From contig JAQGPE010000754.1 of the NCBI GenBank assembly GCA_028293225.1, positions 1 through 5,799 of the forward strand: a stretch of 5,799 nucleotides of DNA, written 5' to 3'. The first letter of the stretch is position 1, and each line of letters opens with the position of its first letter. Position numbers and translations under genes: made by a program. This document shows, one piece after another, positions 1-5,799 of the stretch. The notes beneath the pieces are model-generated. The model saw nothing but the letters and a program-made list of their open reading frames with translations. It had not been told where the DNA came from and made no database searches. The stretch is from Akkermansiaceae bacterium (lineage in GTDB: Bacteria > Verrucomicrobiota > Verrucomicrobiia > Verrucomicrobiales > Akkermansiaceae).

Positions 1-134
1 TGGTCGATCTGGATCCGGATGCCCTGAACACTTTCTCGATGTCGGCTTCCGATGTCAGCGCCGCCGTGGCCCGCCAGAACCTGACGCTGCCGTCCGGCAC
101 CATGCGCGAGAACGGCCGCGAACTGCCGGTCTAG
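1..134 (+). pseudogene. RND efflux permease, 5' fragment ending at an in-frame amber codon (left edge cut by window)
   Basis: Frame 3 is open from the window edge to a TAG at 132-134 and gives 43 residues, starting VDLDPDALNTFSMSASDVSA and ending RENGRELPV. This matches the RND periplasmic docking region (AcrB-like DN subdomain), where AcrB has an N-P-x-x-L-N-x-F stretch, a 'DV.. AI..QN' helix and a protruding hairpin leading into 'QQLNAS'. The next codons in the same frame, after the TAG, read LNASPETVQSF and continue as a normal RND protein. The fragment is therefore the upstream part of the same ancestral gene and not a separate small protein. The true start, TM1 and the first porter subdomains would lie left of the window. 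Replacing TAG by CAG (Gln) would restore one continuous gene. That the two halves belong together is strongly supported; whether the stop is real cannot be decided from this sequence. Confidence 0.8.
132..134 (+). other. In-frame amber stop interrupting the RND gene
   Basis: The codons around it read CTG CCG GTC TAG TTG AAC GCC: the stop is flanked directly by RND-like coding sequence in one frame, with no frameshift. It falls in the tip region of the docking-domain hairpin, where the AcrB sequence as I recall it has Gln before LNAS. A single C-to-T change in CAG would produce it. The following TTG could serve as a start, but I see no clear Shine-Dalgarno sequence in the preceding 20 bases. 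Confidence 0.85.
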
Positions 135-2660
135 TTGAACGCCAGTCCGGAGACCGTGCAGTCGTTCCTGGACATTCCGCTGCGCTCGGTGGACGGCAAG
201 ATGGTGCTACTGCGCGATGTCGCCAATGTGCGCGACGTTGAAGCCGTTTCGACCAACGTCGAACGCCTGAACGGTCAGAACGCGGTGATGGTTTCCATCC
301 TGAAGCTGGGCAACGCGTCGACGGTGGACATTGTGGACGGGATCATGGCGCGCATGCCGAGCATCCGCGCGGAGGCTCCTCCCGGGATGAAGATCGAGGC
401 GATCTTCGACCAATCCGTTTTCGTGAAGGCGGCGGTGGAAAGCGTGCTGCATGAAATCCTGCTGGTGGGCGCTCTGGTCGCCTCGGTGGTGCTGCTGTTC
501 CTCGGTTCCTGGCGCTCGACCTTCATTGTTCTCACCTCGATTCCGCTGGCGCTGCTTTGCTCGATCGTCGGGTTGAGCCTGGTCGGCGCGACCTTCAATC
601 TGATGACCCTCGGCGGCCTGTCGCTGGCGATCGGCATCTTGGTGGACAACGCGCTGGTGGAAATCGAGAATACCAAGCGGCAGATCGCTTCCGGGAAGAA
701 CGTGCACGACGCGATCGTGGCGGGCGCTCAGGAAGTGGCCTTCCCCGAGTTCGTGTCGACGATCAGCATTTGTATCGTCTTCATCCCGATCTTCCTGCTT
801 TCCGGCACGGCCTCCTATGTATTCCGCCCGCTGGCACTGGCGGTGGTTTTCGCGATGGTCGCGAGCTACCTGCTGGCCCGAACGCTGGTGCCGACCCTGG
901 CATCGCTGTTGATGCCGGGCGAAGTCCGCGCCGAGAACAAGCGCGCCGGCAAGAAGAGCTATGGGCCTCTGGCGATCCACTACGCGGTGGAGCACGGCGT
1001 CGACAAACTGGGCGAACTGCAGGGCAAGCTGATCGGCTTCCTGCTGCGCTATAAGGTCATCCTGCTGATCCCGATCGGCATCGCTCTGGCAATCGGAACC
1101 TTCTCCGCGCTCCACGCGGGCCGCGAGTTCTTCCCTAAGACCGACGCCGGCCTGATCCGTCTCTTCGTGCGCATTCCGAGCGGTGTCCGCATTGAAGACA
1201 CCGGCAACAAGGTCGCGGAGATCCAGCGCGGGATCAAGGAGATCATCCCGGCCAAGGACCTGGAACTGATCGTCGAAAACATCGGCGCTCCTTACTCGAT
1301 CAACCTCGCCTACGTGGAGAGCACTTCGGCGACTTCATCCGACGCCGAGATTCTGGTGCAGCTGAAAAAGGGCCACCAGCCGACGCCGGAATACGTGCGC
1401 CAGATTCGCGCGATGATCGCCGACAAGTTCCCGGATGTGCAGGCCTTCTTCCGTCCGGCGGATGCGACCAGCCAGACGCTGGCTTCCGGTTCGCCGACCA
1501 CCTTTGAAGTGCGCTTCATGGGTCGCGACGTGCCGGGCAATATCGCTCTGGCCAAGGAACTGCGCGAGAAGCTGGCCAAGGTGCCGGGCGCCGTGGATGT
1601 GACCTTCCGCGAAGTGCTGGACCAGCCGGGCTACATCATCCGGGTGGACCGCGTGCGCGCCTCGCAGCTCGGCGTGACCCAGCAGGATGCCTCGAACACC
1701 CTGCTGGCTGCCCTGGGCAGCGGCGGGTCGGTTTCGCCGAACTTCTGGGCGGATACTGCGACGGGCGCTTCCTACGATGTGCAGGTCATCGCCCCGCCAG
1801 CGAACCTGACTTCGGTCGAGCAACTGCTGAATCTGCCGATCCGCCCCTCGGTGGGTGGCGCCGATCCGGTGCCTCTGCGTTCTTTCGCCACCGTCACGGA
1901 GAAGCGCTCACCTGCCAGCGTCTCCCGCACCACATTGCTGCCGACCTACACGGTGGTGGCCAATGTGGAAGGCCGCGACCTGGGCAGCGTGACCAAGGAT
2001 CTGGAGAAGCTGCTGGAAGAGCAGCGGCCGCGCCTGCAGCCGGGCAACAAGATCGAGCTGGCCGGCCAAGCCGCGCTGATGAAGTCCGCCTATAGCGAAC
2101 TCATTGGCGGACTGGGCCTCTCCGCCGTGCTGGTGTTCCTGGTCATGGCGGTGAATTTCCAGTCCTGGACCCTGCCGTTTGTGGCGATCAGCGGCCTGCC
2201 GATCGCGATCTCCGGTGCCATCTTCGGCCTGTGGGTGACCGGCACTCCCGTCAGCGTTCCGGCGCTGATGGGCGTGATCATGGTGGTCGGCGTTTCGACG
2301 GCGAACAGCGTGCTGGTGAGCAGCTTCGCCCGCGACCGGGTGGAGGAGGGGATCACTCCGGCGGAGGCCGCGGTGGAAGCCGCGACGACCCGTCTGCGCC
2401 CGGTGATGATGACCGCGCTGGCGATGATTCTGGGGGTTGTTCCGATGGCCCTGGGTCACGCGGAAGGTGGCGAGCAGAACGCGCCCCTGGGCCGCGCGGT
2501 GATCGGCGGCCTGCTCTTCGGCACCATGGCTTCGCTCTTTGTGGTGCCGGTGGTCTTCGCCTTCGTTCGCGGCTGGACGCTGCGTTCGGAAAAGAAGCAC
2601 GCCCATGAAAACGAAGTCACGCTCGACCGCCCGGGTGCAAGTCTGCCCGACCCGGCCTGA
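135..2660 (+). CDS. RND efflux transporter permease subunit, 3' portion (HAE/AcrB-like)
   Basis: This is the inner-membrane, proton-driven pump of a tripartite efflux system, the class that expels drugs, dyes or other amphiphiles from periplasm or membrane. The open frame gives 841 residues; full RND permeases are about 1030-1050, so about 200 N-terminal residues (TM1 and part of the first periplasmic loop) are missing from this ORF. Visible here are the end of the docking domain with LLRDVA (25-30), TM2-TM6 (about 104-262), TM7 (306-325), the second large periplasmic loop (326-655, including SPNFWAD at 534-540), and TM8-TM12 (656-812). The late motif EGGEQNAPLGRAVIGG (777-792) is typical of the family. 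TM4 carries GILVDNALVEIEN (167-179): the first relay aspartate is D171, but the second position is N172. TM10 has GVSTANS (719-725) with Ala where AcrB has Lys940. The only start next to the upstream amber is TTG at 135 with no evident ribosome binding site; ATG at 201 is another possible start. Most likely the gene was originally continuous with the fragment to its left. The adaptor gene follows 58 bp downstream. Substrate cannot be inferred. Confidence 0.93.
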   Translation: MNASPETVQSFLDIPLRSVDGKMVLLRDVANVRDVEAVSTNVERLNGQNAVMVSILKLGNASTVDIVDGIMARMPSIRAEAPPGMKIEAIFDQSVFVKAAVESVLHEILLVGALVASVVLLFLGSWRSTFIVLTSIPLALLCSIVGLSLVGATFNLMTLGGLSLAIGILVDNALVEIENTKRQIASGKNVHDAIVAGAQEVAFPEFVSTISICIVFIPIFLLSGTASYVFRPLALAVVFAMVASYLLARTLVPTLASLLMPGEVRAENKRAGKKSYGPLAIHYAVEHGVDKLGELQGKLIGFLLRYKVILLIPIGIALAIGTFSALHAGREFFPKTDAGLIRLFVRIPSGVRIEDTGNKVAEIQRGIKEIIPAKDLELIVENIGAPYSINLAYVESTSATSSDAEILVQLKKGHQPTPEYVRQIRAMIADKFPDVQAFFRPADATSQTLASGSPTTFEVRFMGRDVPGNIALAKELREKLAKVPGAVDVTFREVLDQPGYIIRVDRVRASQLGVTQQDASNTLLAALGSGGSVSPNFWADTATGASYDVQVIAPPANLTSVEQLLNLPIRPSVGGADPVPLRSFATVTEKRSPASVSRTTLLPTYTVVANVEGRDLGSVTKDLEKLLEEQRPRLQPGNKIELAGQAALMKSAYSELIGGLGLSAVLVFLVMAVNFQSWTLPFVAISGLPIAISGAIFGLWVTGTPVSVPALMGVIMVVGVSTANSVLVSSFARDRVEEGITPAEAAVEAATTRLRPVMMTALAMILGVVPMALGHAEGGEQNAPLGRAVIGGLLFGTMASLFVVPVVFAFVRGWTLRSEKKHAHENEVTLDRPGASLPDPA

Positions 2661-2718
2661 GCGACCGGCAAACCCCGCGAAACTATTTCAGGCCAATTTC
2701 CCTTTTTGCACTAAGATC

Positions 2719-3807
2719 ATGTCCGCCATGCCCATCATTTCCCGTATGCTCGCTCCCATGCTGCTGGCCACCACCGGCTTGCTGGCTCAGGAGCCTGCCG
2801 CCGTCAAGGTGGTCGCGCCGGCCCCGGCGACGGCCAACCGCACCTACGACCTGCCGGGTCGCACCGAGCCGGTCGAGCAGGCCCGCATCTTCGCCCGCGC
2901 CACCGGGATCATCCAGGAGCGTCCGGTCGATATCGGCGATCAGGTGAAAGCCGGTGATATCCTGGCCGTCATCGCGATTCCGGAAATCGACCGCGGAATT
3001 GAAGCGGCGAAGGCGACGATCGAGCAGGCGACTGCCCGGGCCAAGAACGCCAAGAGCATTGCGGCGCGCTCCGCCGAGCTGCTCAACTCCCGCGCGGTTT
3101 CGAAGGAGGAAACCGAGCAGCGCGAGTCGTCCTCGATGGAACTCGAAGCCGGCGTGCGGGTGGCGGAGGCCGAACTGGCCAAGCTGCTGGAAGAGCAGAA
3201 ATTTGCGACCGTCCGCGCTCCGTTCGACGCCGTGGTCTCCGGCCGCCGGGTGGACCGTGGCGATTTCGTTCGCGGCGATGCGGCTACCACCGCCGAGTGG
3301 ATGTTCCAGCTGATCCGGATCGACCAGCTGCGTTTCGCTGTGGGCGCCACGCCGGATGTCGCCCTGCGCCTGAAGCCGGGTTCTCCGGCCAGTGTGCGCT
3401 TCAGCGAGCTGCCGGGCCAGGCCTTTCCGGCCAAGGTTTCACGCTCCAGCATGGCCTTCGACACCACGTCCGGAACCATGCGCCTGGAGCTGCTGCTGGA
3501 GAACAAGGATCTCACTCTGCCATCCGGTTTCACCGGCACGGTTTCCTTCAACCTGGAGCCGGCCGCCGGCACCTTCCTGCTGCCGAACAACACGCTGCTT
3601 TCCCGCGAGGGCAAGACGACCGTGGCGACGGTGAAGGACGGCAAGGTTGCCTTCGTCGAGGTGGTGCCGGGCCGCAACCTCGGTCCGAAGGTGGAGGTCA
3701 CCTCCGCGGGTCTTTCTCCTGACAGCCGCGTGGTGGTCAGCCCGAACGCTCTGATGCGCGCAGGGGACGCGGTCAATGCGACCGATCTCGCGGTAGCCGG
3801 CAAGTAG
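2719..3807 (+). CDS. RND efflux system periplasmic adaptor subunit (membrane fusion protein)
   Basis: A 362-residue HlyD/AcrA-type adaptor that would link the RND permease to an outer-membrane channel. The N-terminus looks like a signal peptide: ISRM followed by a hydrophobic stretch LAPMLLATTGLLA (11-23), then QEPAAV. There is no lipobox cysteine, so it is probably a soluble periplasmic protein, unlike lipoprotein AcrA. The first lipoyl (barrel-sandwich) half includes GIIQERPVDIGDQVKAGD (63-80). A charged Ala/Glu/Lys-rich helical hairpin spans about 92-162, and the second lipoyl half has VRAPFDAVVSGRRVDRGDFV (165-184). A beta-barrel (about 203-280) and a membrane-proximal domain (about 283-355) follow. 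The frame is open from 2539, but that extension lies inside the permease gene and lacks signal-peptide character. ATG at 2719 or ATG at 2728 is therefore the likely start; neither has a strong Shine-Dalgarno. It lies 58 bp behind the permease, with no terminator seen between, so cotranscription is likely. The relatively AT-rich gap could also hold its own promoter. Confidence 0.92.
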   Translation: MSAMPIISRMLAPMLLATTGLLAQEPAAVKVVAPAPATANRTYDLPGRTEPVEQARIFARATGIIQERPVDIGDQVKAGDILAVIAIPEIDRGIEAAKATIEQATARAKNAKSIAARSAELLNSRAVSKEETEQRESSSMELEAGVRVAEAELAKLLEEQKFATVRAPFDAVVSGRRVDRGDFVRGDAATTAEWMFQLIRIDQLRFAVGATPDVALRLKPGSPASVRFSELPGQAFPAKVSRSSMAFDTTSGTMRLELLLENKDLTLPSGFTGTVSFNLEPAAGTFLLPNNTLLSREGKTTVATVKDGKVAFVEVVPGRNLGPKVEVTSAGLSPDSRVVVSPNALMRAGDAVNATDLAVAGK

Positions 3808-3829
3808 GCCCAGCTTCCTGAATTTTCCC

Positions 3830-3870
3830 CACCCGGCTTGAGCGCCCGCTCTCGCCGGGTGTTTTGTTTT
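3830..3870 (+). terminator. Rho-independent terminator after the efflux operon
   Basis: An 8-bp GC-rich stem pairs CACCCGGC (3830-3837) with GCCGGGTG (3854-3861). A 2x2 internal loop follows, then a further 4-bp stem GAGC (3840-3843) with GCTC (3848-3851) around a four-base loop. The stem runs directly into TTTTGTTTT (3862-3870). It starts 23 bp after the adaptor stop codon and is oriented for + strand transcripts. The minus-strand flank has no comparable T-run right after the stem, so strong termination of the convergent HIT gene here is less obvious. Confidence 0.88.
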
Positions 3871-4276
3871 ATTCCAGCGGCAGCGCTTTCCGGGCGGCGG
3901 CGCGGATGCGCTCCACCTCGGCTTCGGTGTAGAGTTCCTTGCCCTCAAATCCCCACACCCCGGCCGGCCAGGCCGGGTCGGTGCTGGAGCGTCCGACGAT
4001 GTGCATGTGCAGTTGCCGGACGATCAGGCTGATGTAGCCGACGTTCAGGCGCTCAGGCTTGAACTCCTCCTTCACGAAAATGGAGATCTGGCGGATCGCT
4101 TCGTAGACCGCCGTGTAGTGATCGGGCGCCAGTTCGTGCAAGTCCTCGGCGTCGGTCTCCGGCACCAACAGGAACCAGGGAAAGAGGGCGTTGTTCTTCA
4201 GCAGCAGATGGCTGCCTGCGATGCGACCGAGGTGAAAGCTGCCGTTGGCCAGACGGGGATGGAGTTCAAAATTCAT
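3869..4276 (-). CDS. HIT-family (histidine triad) protein, probable nucleotide hydrolase/transferase
   Basis: A 135-residue HIT-domain protein. The family hydrolyses or transfers nucleotidyl groups (Ap4A-like dinucleotides, AMP adducts) in the cytoplasm, through a histidine that forms a nucleotidyl-enzyme intermediate. The triad region reads QLHMHIVGR (88-96): H90 is at the nucleophile position and H92 is the last triad histidine, while the first triad histidine is Gln. This QLHxH form, followed by DPAWPAGVWG (100-109), matches a known bacterial HIT subgroup with 'QLHxH..aR...AWP.pVWG'. An early block SHLLLKNNALFPWFLLVPE (22-40) is the usual HIT beta-strand region and ELAPD follows. The frame extends upstream to a GTG at 4327, but the ATG at 4276 starts right at the conserved N-terminus (MNFELHPRL) and gives the usual family length. 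No strong Shine-Dalgarno is visible. It is convergent with the adaptor gene, and its stop codon abuts the terminator T-run. The exact substrate is unknown. Confidence 0.9.
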   Translation of the reverse strand: MNFELHPRLANGSFHLGRIAGSHLLLKNNALFPWFLLVPETDAEDLHELAPDHYTAVYEAIRQISIFVKEEFKPERLNVGYISLIVRQLHMHIVGRSSTDPAWPAGVWGFEGKELYTEAEVERIRAAARKALPLE

Positions 4277-4358
4277 GCGGCAGAAAAGGCCCGATGCCGG
4301 ATCAGGGCAAGGCGCGTCTTGTGGCACGAGCGATCCGGGGCTACAGCGGTGCCGTCGC

Positions 4359-5324
4359 GTGCCTTACCTTTCCCCATCCAGCTACCGAGCCCCCTGGTTT
4401 CTGCCCGGTGGGCATGCGCAGACGATTTATCCGGCGCTGTTCAGGAAGGTGCCGGAAGTGAACTTCAAACGGGAGCGGCTGGAGCTCGCAGACGGTGATT
4501 TCCTCGATCTCGACTGGAAGAGCGAGGGGCGGGAACGCCTGGTGATTCTCTCCCATGGCCTGGAAGCAAGTACCAGCGCCCCCTACATCCGGGGCATGGC
4601 GGCGGCGCTTTTCCGCAGAGGTTGGGATGTGCTGGCCTGGAACTACCGCGGTTGTAGTGGTGAGCCGAACCGCCTGCTGAAGTTCTATCACAGCGGGGCC
4701 AGCGACGATCTCAGCATGGTGGTGGAGCATGCCTTGCAGACCCATCCCGCGGACCGGATCGATCTGGTGGGATTCAGTCTCGGCGGGAACATGACCCTGA
4801 AATACCTCGGTGAGAAAGCCGGAGAGGTTTCGCCGCGGTTGCATCGGGCGGTGGCGTTTTCGGTGCCGTGCGATCTGGCCTGTTCCTCCGTGCGCCTTTC
4901 GAAGCGGAGCAACCGGATCTACATGGATCGCTTTTTAAGCGACCTGCGCGGAAAACTGAGAGCGAAGAAGCCGGCGTTCCCGGACGAGATCGATCTCGCC
5001 GGCATCGAGAGGATCCGTAACTTCCGGCAGTTTGACGATCGCTTTACCGCGCCGCTGCACGGTTTTCGTGACGCCGCGGACTACTGGGAGCGGGCGAGTT
5101 CGCGGCCTCTGTTGGAGAGGATTGCAGTGCCGGCTTTGCTGGTGAATGCGGTGAACGATCCTTTTCTTGGACCCGGCTGCTTTCCAAAGGAGGAGGCGGA
5201 GAGAAGCCCCTGGTTCCACTTGGAAGCCCCTGCCGACGGCGGGCACGTCGGCTTCGCCGGGCCGGACGCGAATGGCGAATACTGGTCTGAGAAAAGAGCG
5301 GCGAAATTCCTCAGCTCGGAATGA
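4359..5324 (+). CDS. YheT-family alpha/beta hydrolase
   Basis: A 321-residue serine alpha/beta hydrolase of the COG0429 (YheT) type, a widespread family of putative esterases/lipases whose natural substrate is unclear to me. Conserved blocks, numbered from the GTG start: YRAPWFLPGGHAQTIYPALF (9-28), DGDFLDLDW (45-53), SHGLEAS (65-71, oxyanion region), YRGCSGEPNR (96-105), FYHSG (109-113), GFSLGGNMTLKYLG (138-151) with nucleophile S140, VNAVNDPF (262-269) with probable catalytic D267, and DGGHVGF (293-299) with catalytic H296. The full triad is present, so the enzyme should be active. The frame is open from TTG 4245, and an ATG at 4275 has a GGAG 10 bases upstream. However, the 28 extra residues it would add look non-coding (Gly/Arg/Cys-rich) and relatives begin a few residues before the YxxPxxL motif. 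GTG 4359 is therefore preferred, although its own ribosome binding site is weak. It is divergent from the HIT gene and convergent with the small gene to the right. E. coli YheT is of similar length (about 340). Confidence 0.9.
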   Translation: MPYLSPSSYRAPWFLPGGHAQTIYPALFRKVPEVNFKRERLELADGDFLDLDWKSEGRERLVILSHGLEASTSAPYIRGMAAALFRRGWDVLAWNYRGCSGEPNRLLKFYHSGASDDLSMVVEHALQTHPADRIDLVGFSLGGNMTLKYLGEKAGEVSPRLHRAVAFSVPCDLACSSVRLSKRSNRIYMDRFLSDLRGKLRAKKPAFPDEIDLAGIERIRNFRQFDDRFTAPLHGFRDAADYWERASSRPLLERIAVPALLVNAVNDPFLGPGCFPKEEAERSPWFHLEAPADGGHVGFAGPDANGEYWSEKRAAKFLSSE

Positions 5325-5342
5325 GCGAGGTGAAGAGGGGGA

Positions 5343-5609
5343 CTATTTCCCGAACGCCGCTTCCAGGTGGAAGATTGCTTCGACGATCTGCTGCGCGGTA
5401 TCGAGCCGGGTAAATTGCTCGACTTCCTTTCCGCCAACCCGTTGCACCAGAAGCCACCACTCCCGGTCGCGGTCATACTCGACGGCATAGCTCCGGTCGG
5501 GTTCGCCGGGGCCCCGCACCCAGAGAGAGTCGTCATCCCGCTCCACGGGATAGCCGTAGGTCAGGAGGAGAGACTCGACGGATTCCGGGCTGGATTGAGT
5601 GGGCAGCAT
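5343..5609 (-). CDS. Small hypothetical protein, 88 residues
   Basis: I do not recognise this protein. From ATG 5609 it begins MLPTQSSPESVESLLLTYGY and contains acidic/aromatic stretches RDDDSLWVRG and YDRDREWWLLVQRVGG, then a likely C-terminal helix DTAQQIVEAIFHLEAAFGK. The pattern of an N-terminal helix, several short strands rich in Trp/Tyr/Val and a closing amphipathic helix suggests a small soluble alpha/beta protein. There is no signal peptide or membrane segment. The frame can be extended to TTG 5636, but the ATG has GAAGG just upstream (spacing only 3 bases, shorter than ideal). The composition (WW, many Asp/Glu/Arg pairs) reads like a real protein, more so than the opposite-strand frame over 5367-5624. 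It lies 83 bp downstream of the tRNA on the same strand with no clear terminator between them, so cotranscription is possible. Its stop is 18 bp from the stop of the YheT-type gene, with no room for a terminator. Confidence 0.7.
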   Translation of the reverse strand: MLPTQSSPESVESLLLTYGYPVERDDDSLWVRGPGEPDRSYAVEYDRDREWWLLVQRVGGKEVEQFTRLDTAQQIVEAIFHLEAAFGK

Positions 5610-5692
5610 AAGCCTTCGTTTTAGGGGCAACAGCAAGGCGTCGCTAGCTCTTCAAGGGGCTTGGAGAATAGTCCTCGCCCTTCCCATCCGAC

Positions 5693-5767
5693 TGGAGCCG
5701 CTGGTCGGATTTGAACCGACGACCTGCTCATTACGAATGAGCTGCTCTACCCCTGAGCTACAGCGGC
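5693..5767 (-). tRNA. tRNA-Thr (anticodon CGT, reads ACG)
   Basis: The reverse complement folds as a complete cloverleaf: acceptor GCCGCTG/CAGCGGC (7 bp, perfect), D arm GCTC-AGGGGTA-GAGC, anticodon stem GCTCA/TGAGC with loop TTCGTAA, a five-base variable loop AGGTC, T stem GTCGG/CCGAC with loop TTCAAAT, and 3' TCCA. The anticodon CGT is at 5733-5735 (complement). G1-C72 and C2-G71 agree with threonine identity. The CCA end is encoded and the discriminator base is U (5696). The gene is intact and shows no intron. Confidence 0.97.
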
Positions 5768-5799
5768 GTCTCGCGTCGAAGCGGGGCGCAATGAAGCAG

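Noticed and set aside
207..1115. Long minus-strand open frame (302 codons) opposite the RND gene
   Set aside because: Its His/Arg/Gln-rich translation has no fold-like pattern. It mirrors the third-position GC bias of the real gene on the other strand.
1908..2606. Long minus-strand open frame (232 codons) opposite the end of the RND gene
   Set aside because: Same His/Gln/Arg-rich shadow composition, and the + strand here clearly encodes RND TM8-TM12.
2539..2718. Upstream extension of the adaptor reading frame
   Set aside because: It overlaps the permease coding sequence in another frame, is Arg/Ser/Pro-rich, and would bury the signal peptide.
2764..2800. Adaptor as a lipoprotein
   Set aside because: The sequence after the hydrophobic core is LLAQEP, with no cysteine, so no lipobox.
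2940..3803. Minus-strand open frame (287 codons) opposite the adaptor gene
   Set aside because: The Ser/Arg/Thr-rich translation lacks motifs. The + strand has a complete membrane fusion protein.
4341..4844. Minus-strand open frame (167 codons) opposite the YheT-type gene
   Set aside because: The opposite strand carries a full catalytic triad and family blocks; this frame has no recognisable pattern.
5367..5624. Plus-strand frame (85 codons) overlapping the small hypothetical gene
   Set aside because: No evident ribosome binding site, and its composition is less protein-like than the minus-strand frame. It cannot be excluded entirely.
5654..5682. Possible hairpin (AAGGG/CCCTT) between the tRNA and the small gene
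   Set aside because: Only five base pairs close a large, weakly paired loop, and no T-run follows on the minus strand, so it is not called a terminator.

Overview
This is a GC-rich bacterial window (by eye about 60% G+C) with ordinary chromosomal content: a multidrug-type efflux pump operon, two housekeeping-type enzyme genes, one small unrecognised gene and one tRNA. The signal-peptide-bearing adaptor and the inner-membrane pump with a periplasmic docking domain point to a Gram-negative-type envelope. The RND subfamily and the overall style would fit a Verrucomicrobiota- or Acidobacteriota-like genome, but that is an impression from protein style. No marker gene here settles the lineage.

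Layout. Positions 1-2660 (+) hold the body of an RND efflux permease whose 5' end lies outside the window. An in-frame amber codon at 132-134 cuts this gene, yet RND-like sequence continues in the same frame on both sides. Positions 2719-3807 (+) encode the periplasmic adaptor (membrane fusion protein), 58 bp downstream. An intrinsic terminator at 3830-3870 closes this operon. Positions 3869-4276 (-) encode a HIT-family nucleotide hydrolase/transferase, convergent with the adaptor gene. Positions 4359-5324 (+) encode a YheT-type alpha/beta hydrolase, divergent from the HIT gene across 82 bp. Positions 5343-5609 (-) encode an unrecognised protein of 88 residues, convergent with the hydrolase gene with only 18 bp between the stops. 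Positions 5693-5767 (-) are a complete tRNA-Thr(CGT) with encoded CCA.

How the genes relate. The permease and adaptor would form two parts of a tripartite efflux pump; no outer-membrane channel gene is present here. The order is permease then adaptor, the reverse of the common acrA-acrB arrangement. The HIT protein and the YheT-like hydrolase show no functional link to the pump or clearly to each other.

The observation most worth checking is the amber codon inside the RND gene. It could be a fresh nonsense mutation, an assembly error, or less likely readthrough or a split gene. A second point is that the proton-relay positions of this RND protein are atypical: Asp-Asn in TM4 and Ala at the usual TM10 lysine position. 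I see no CRISPR array, mobile element, phage gene or evident new multi-gene system.
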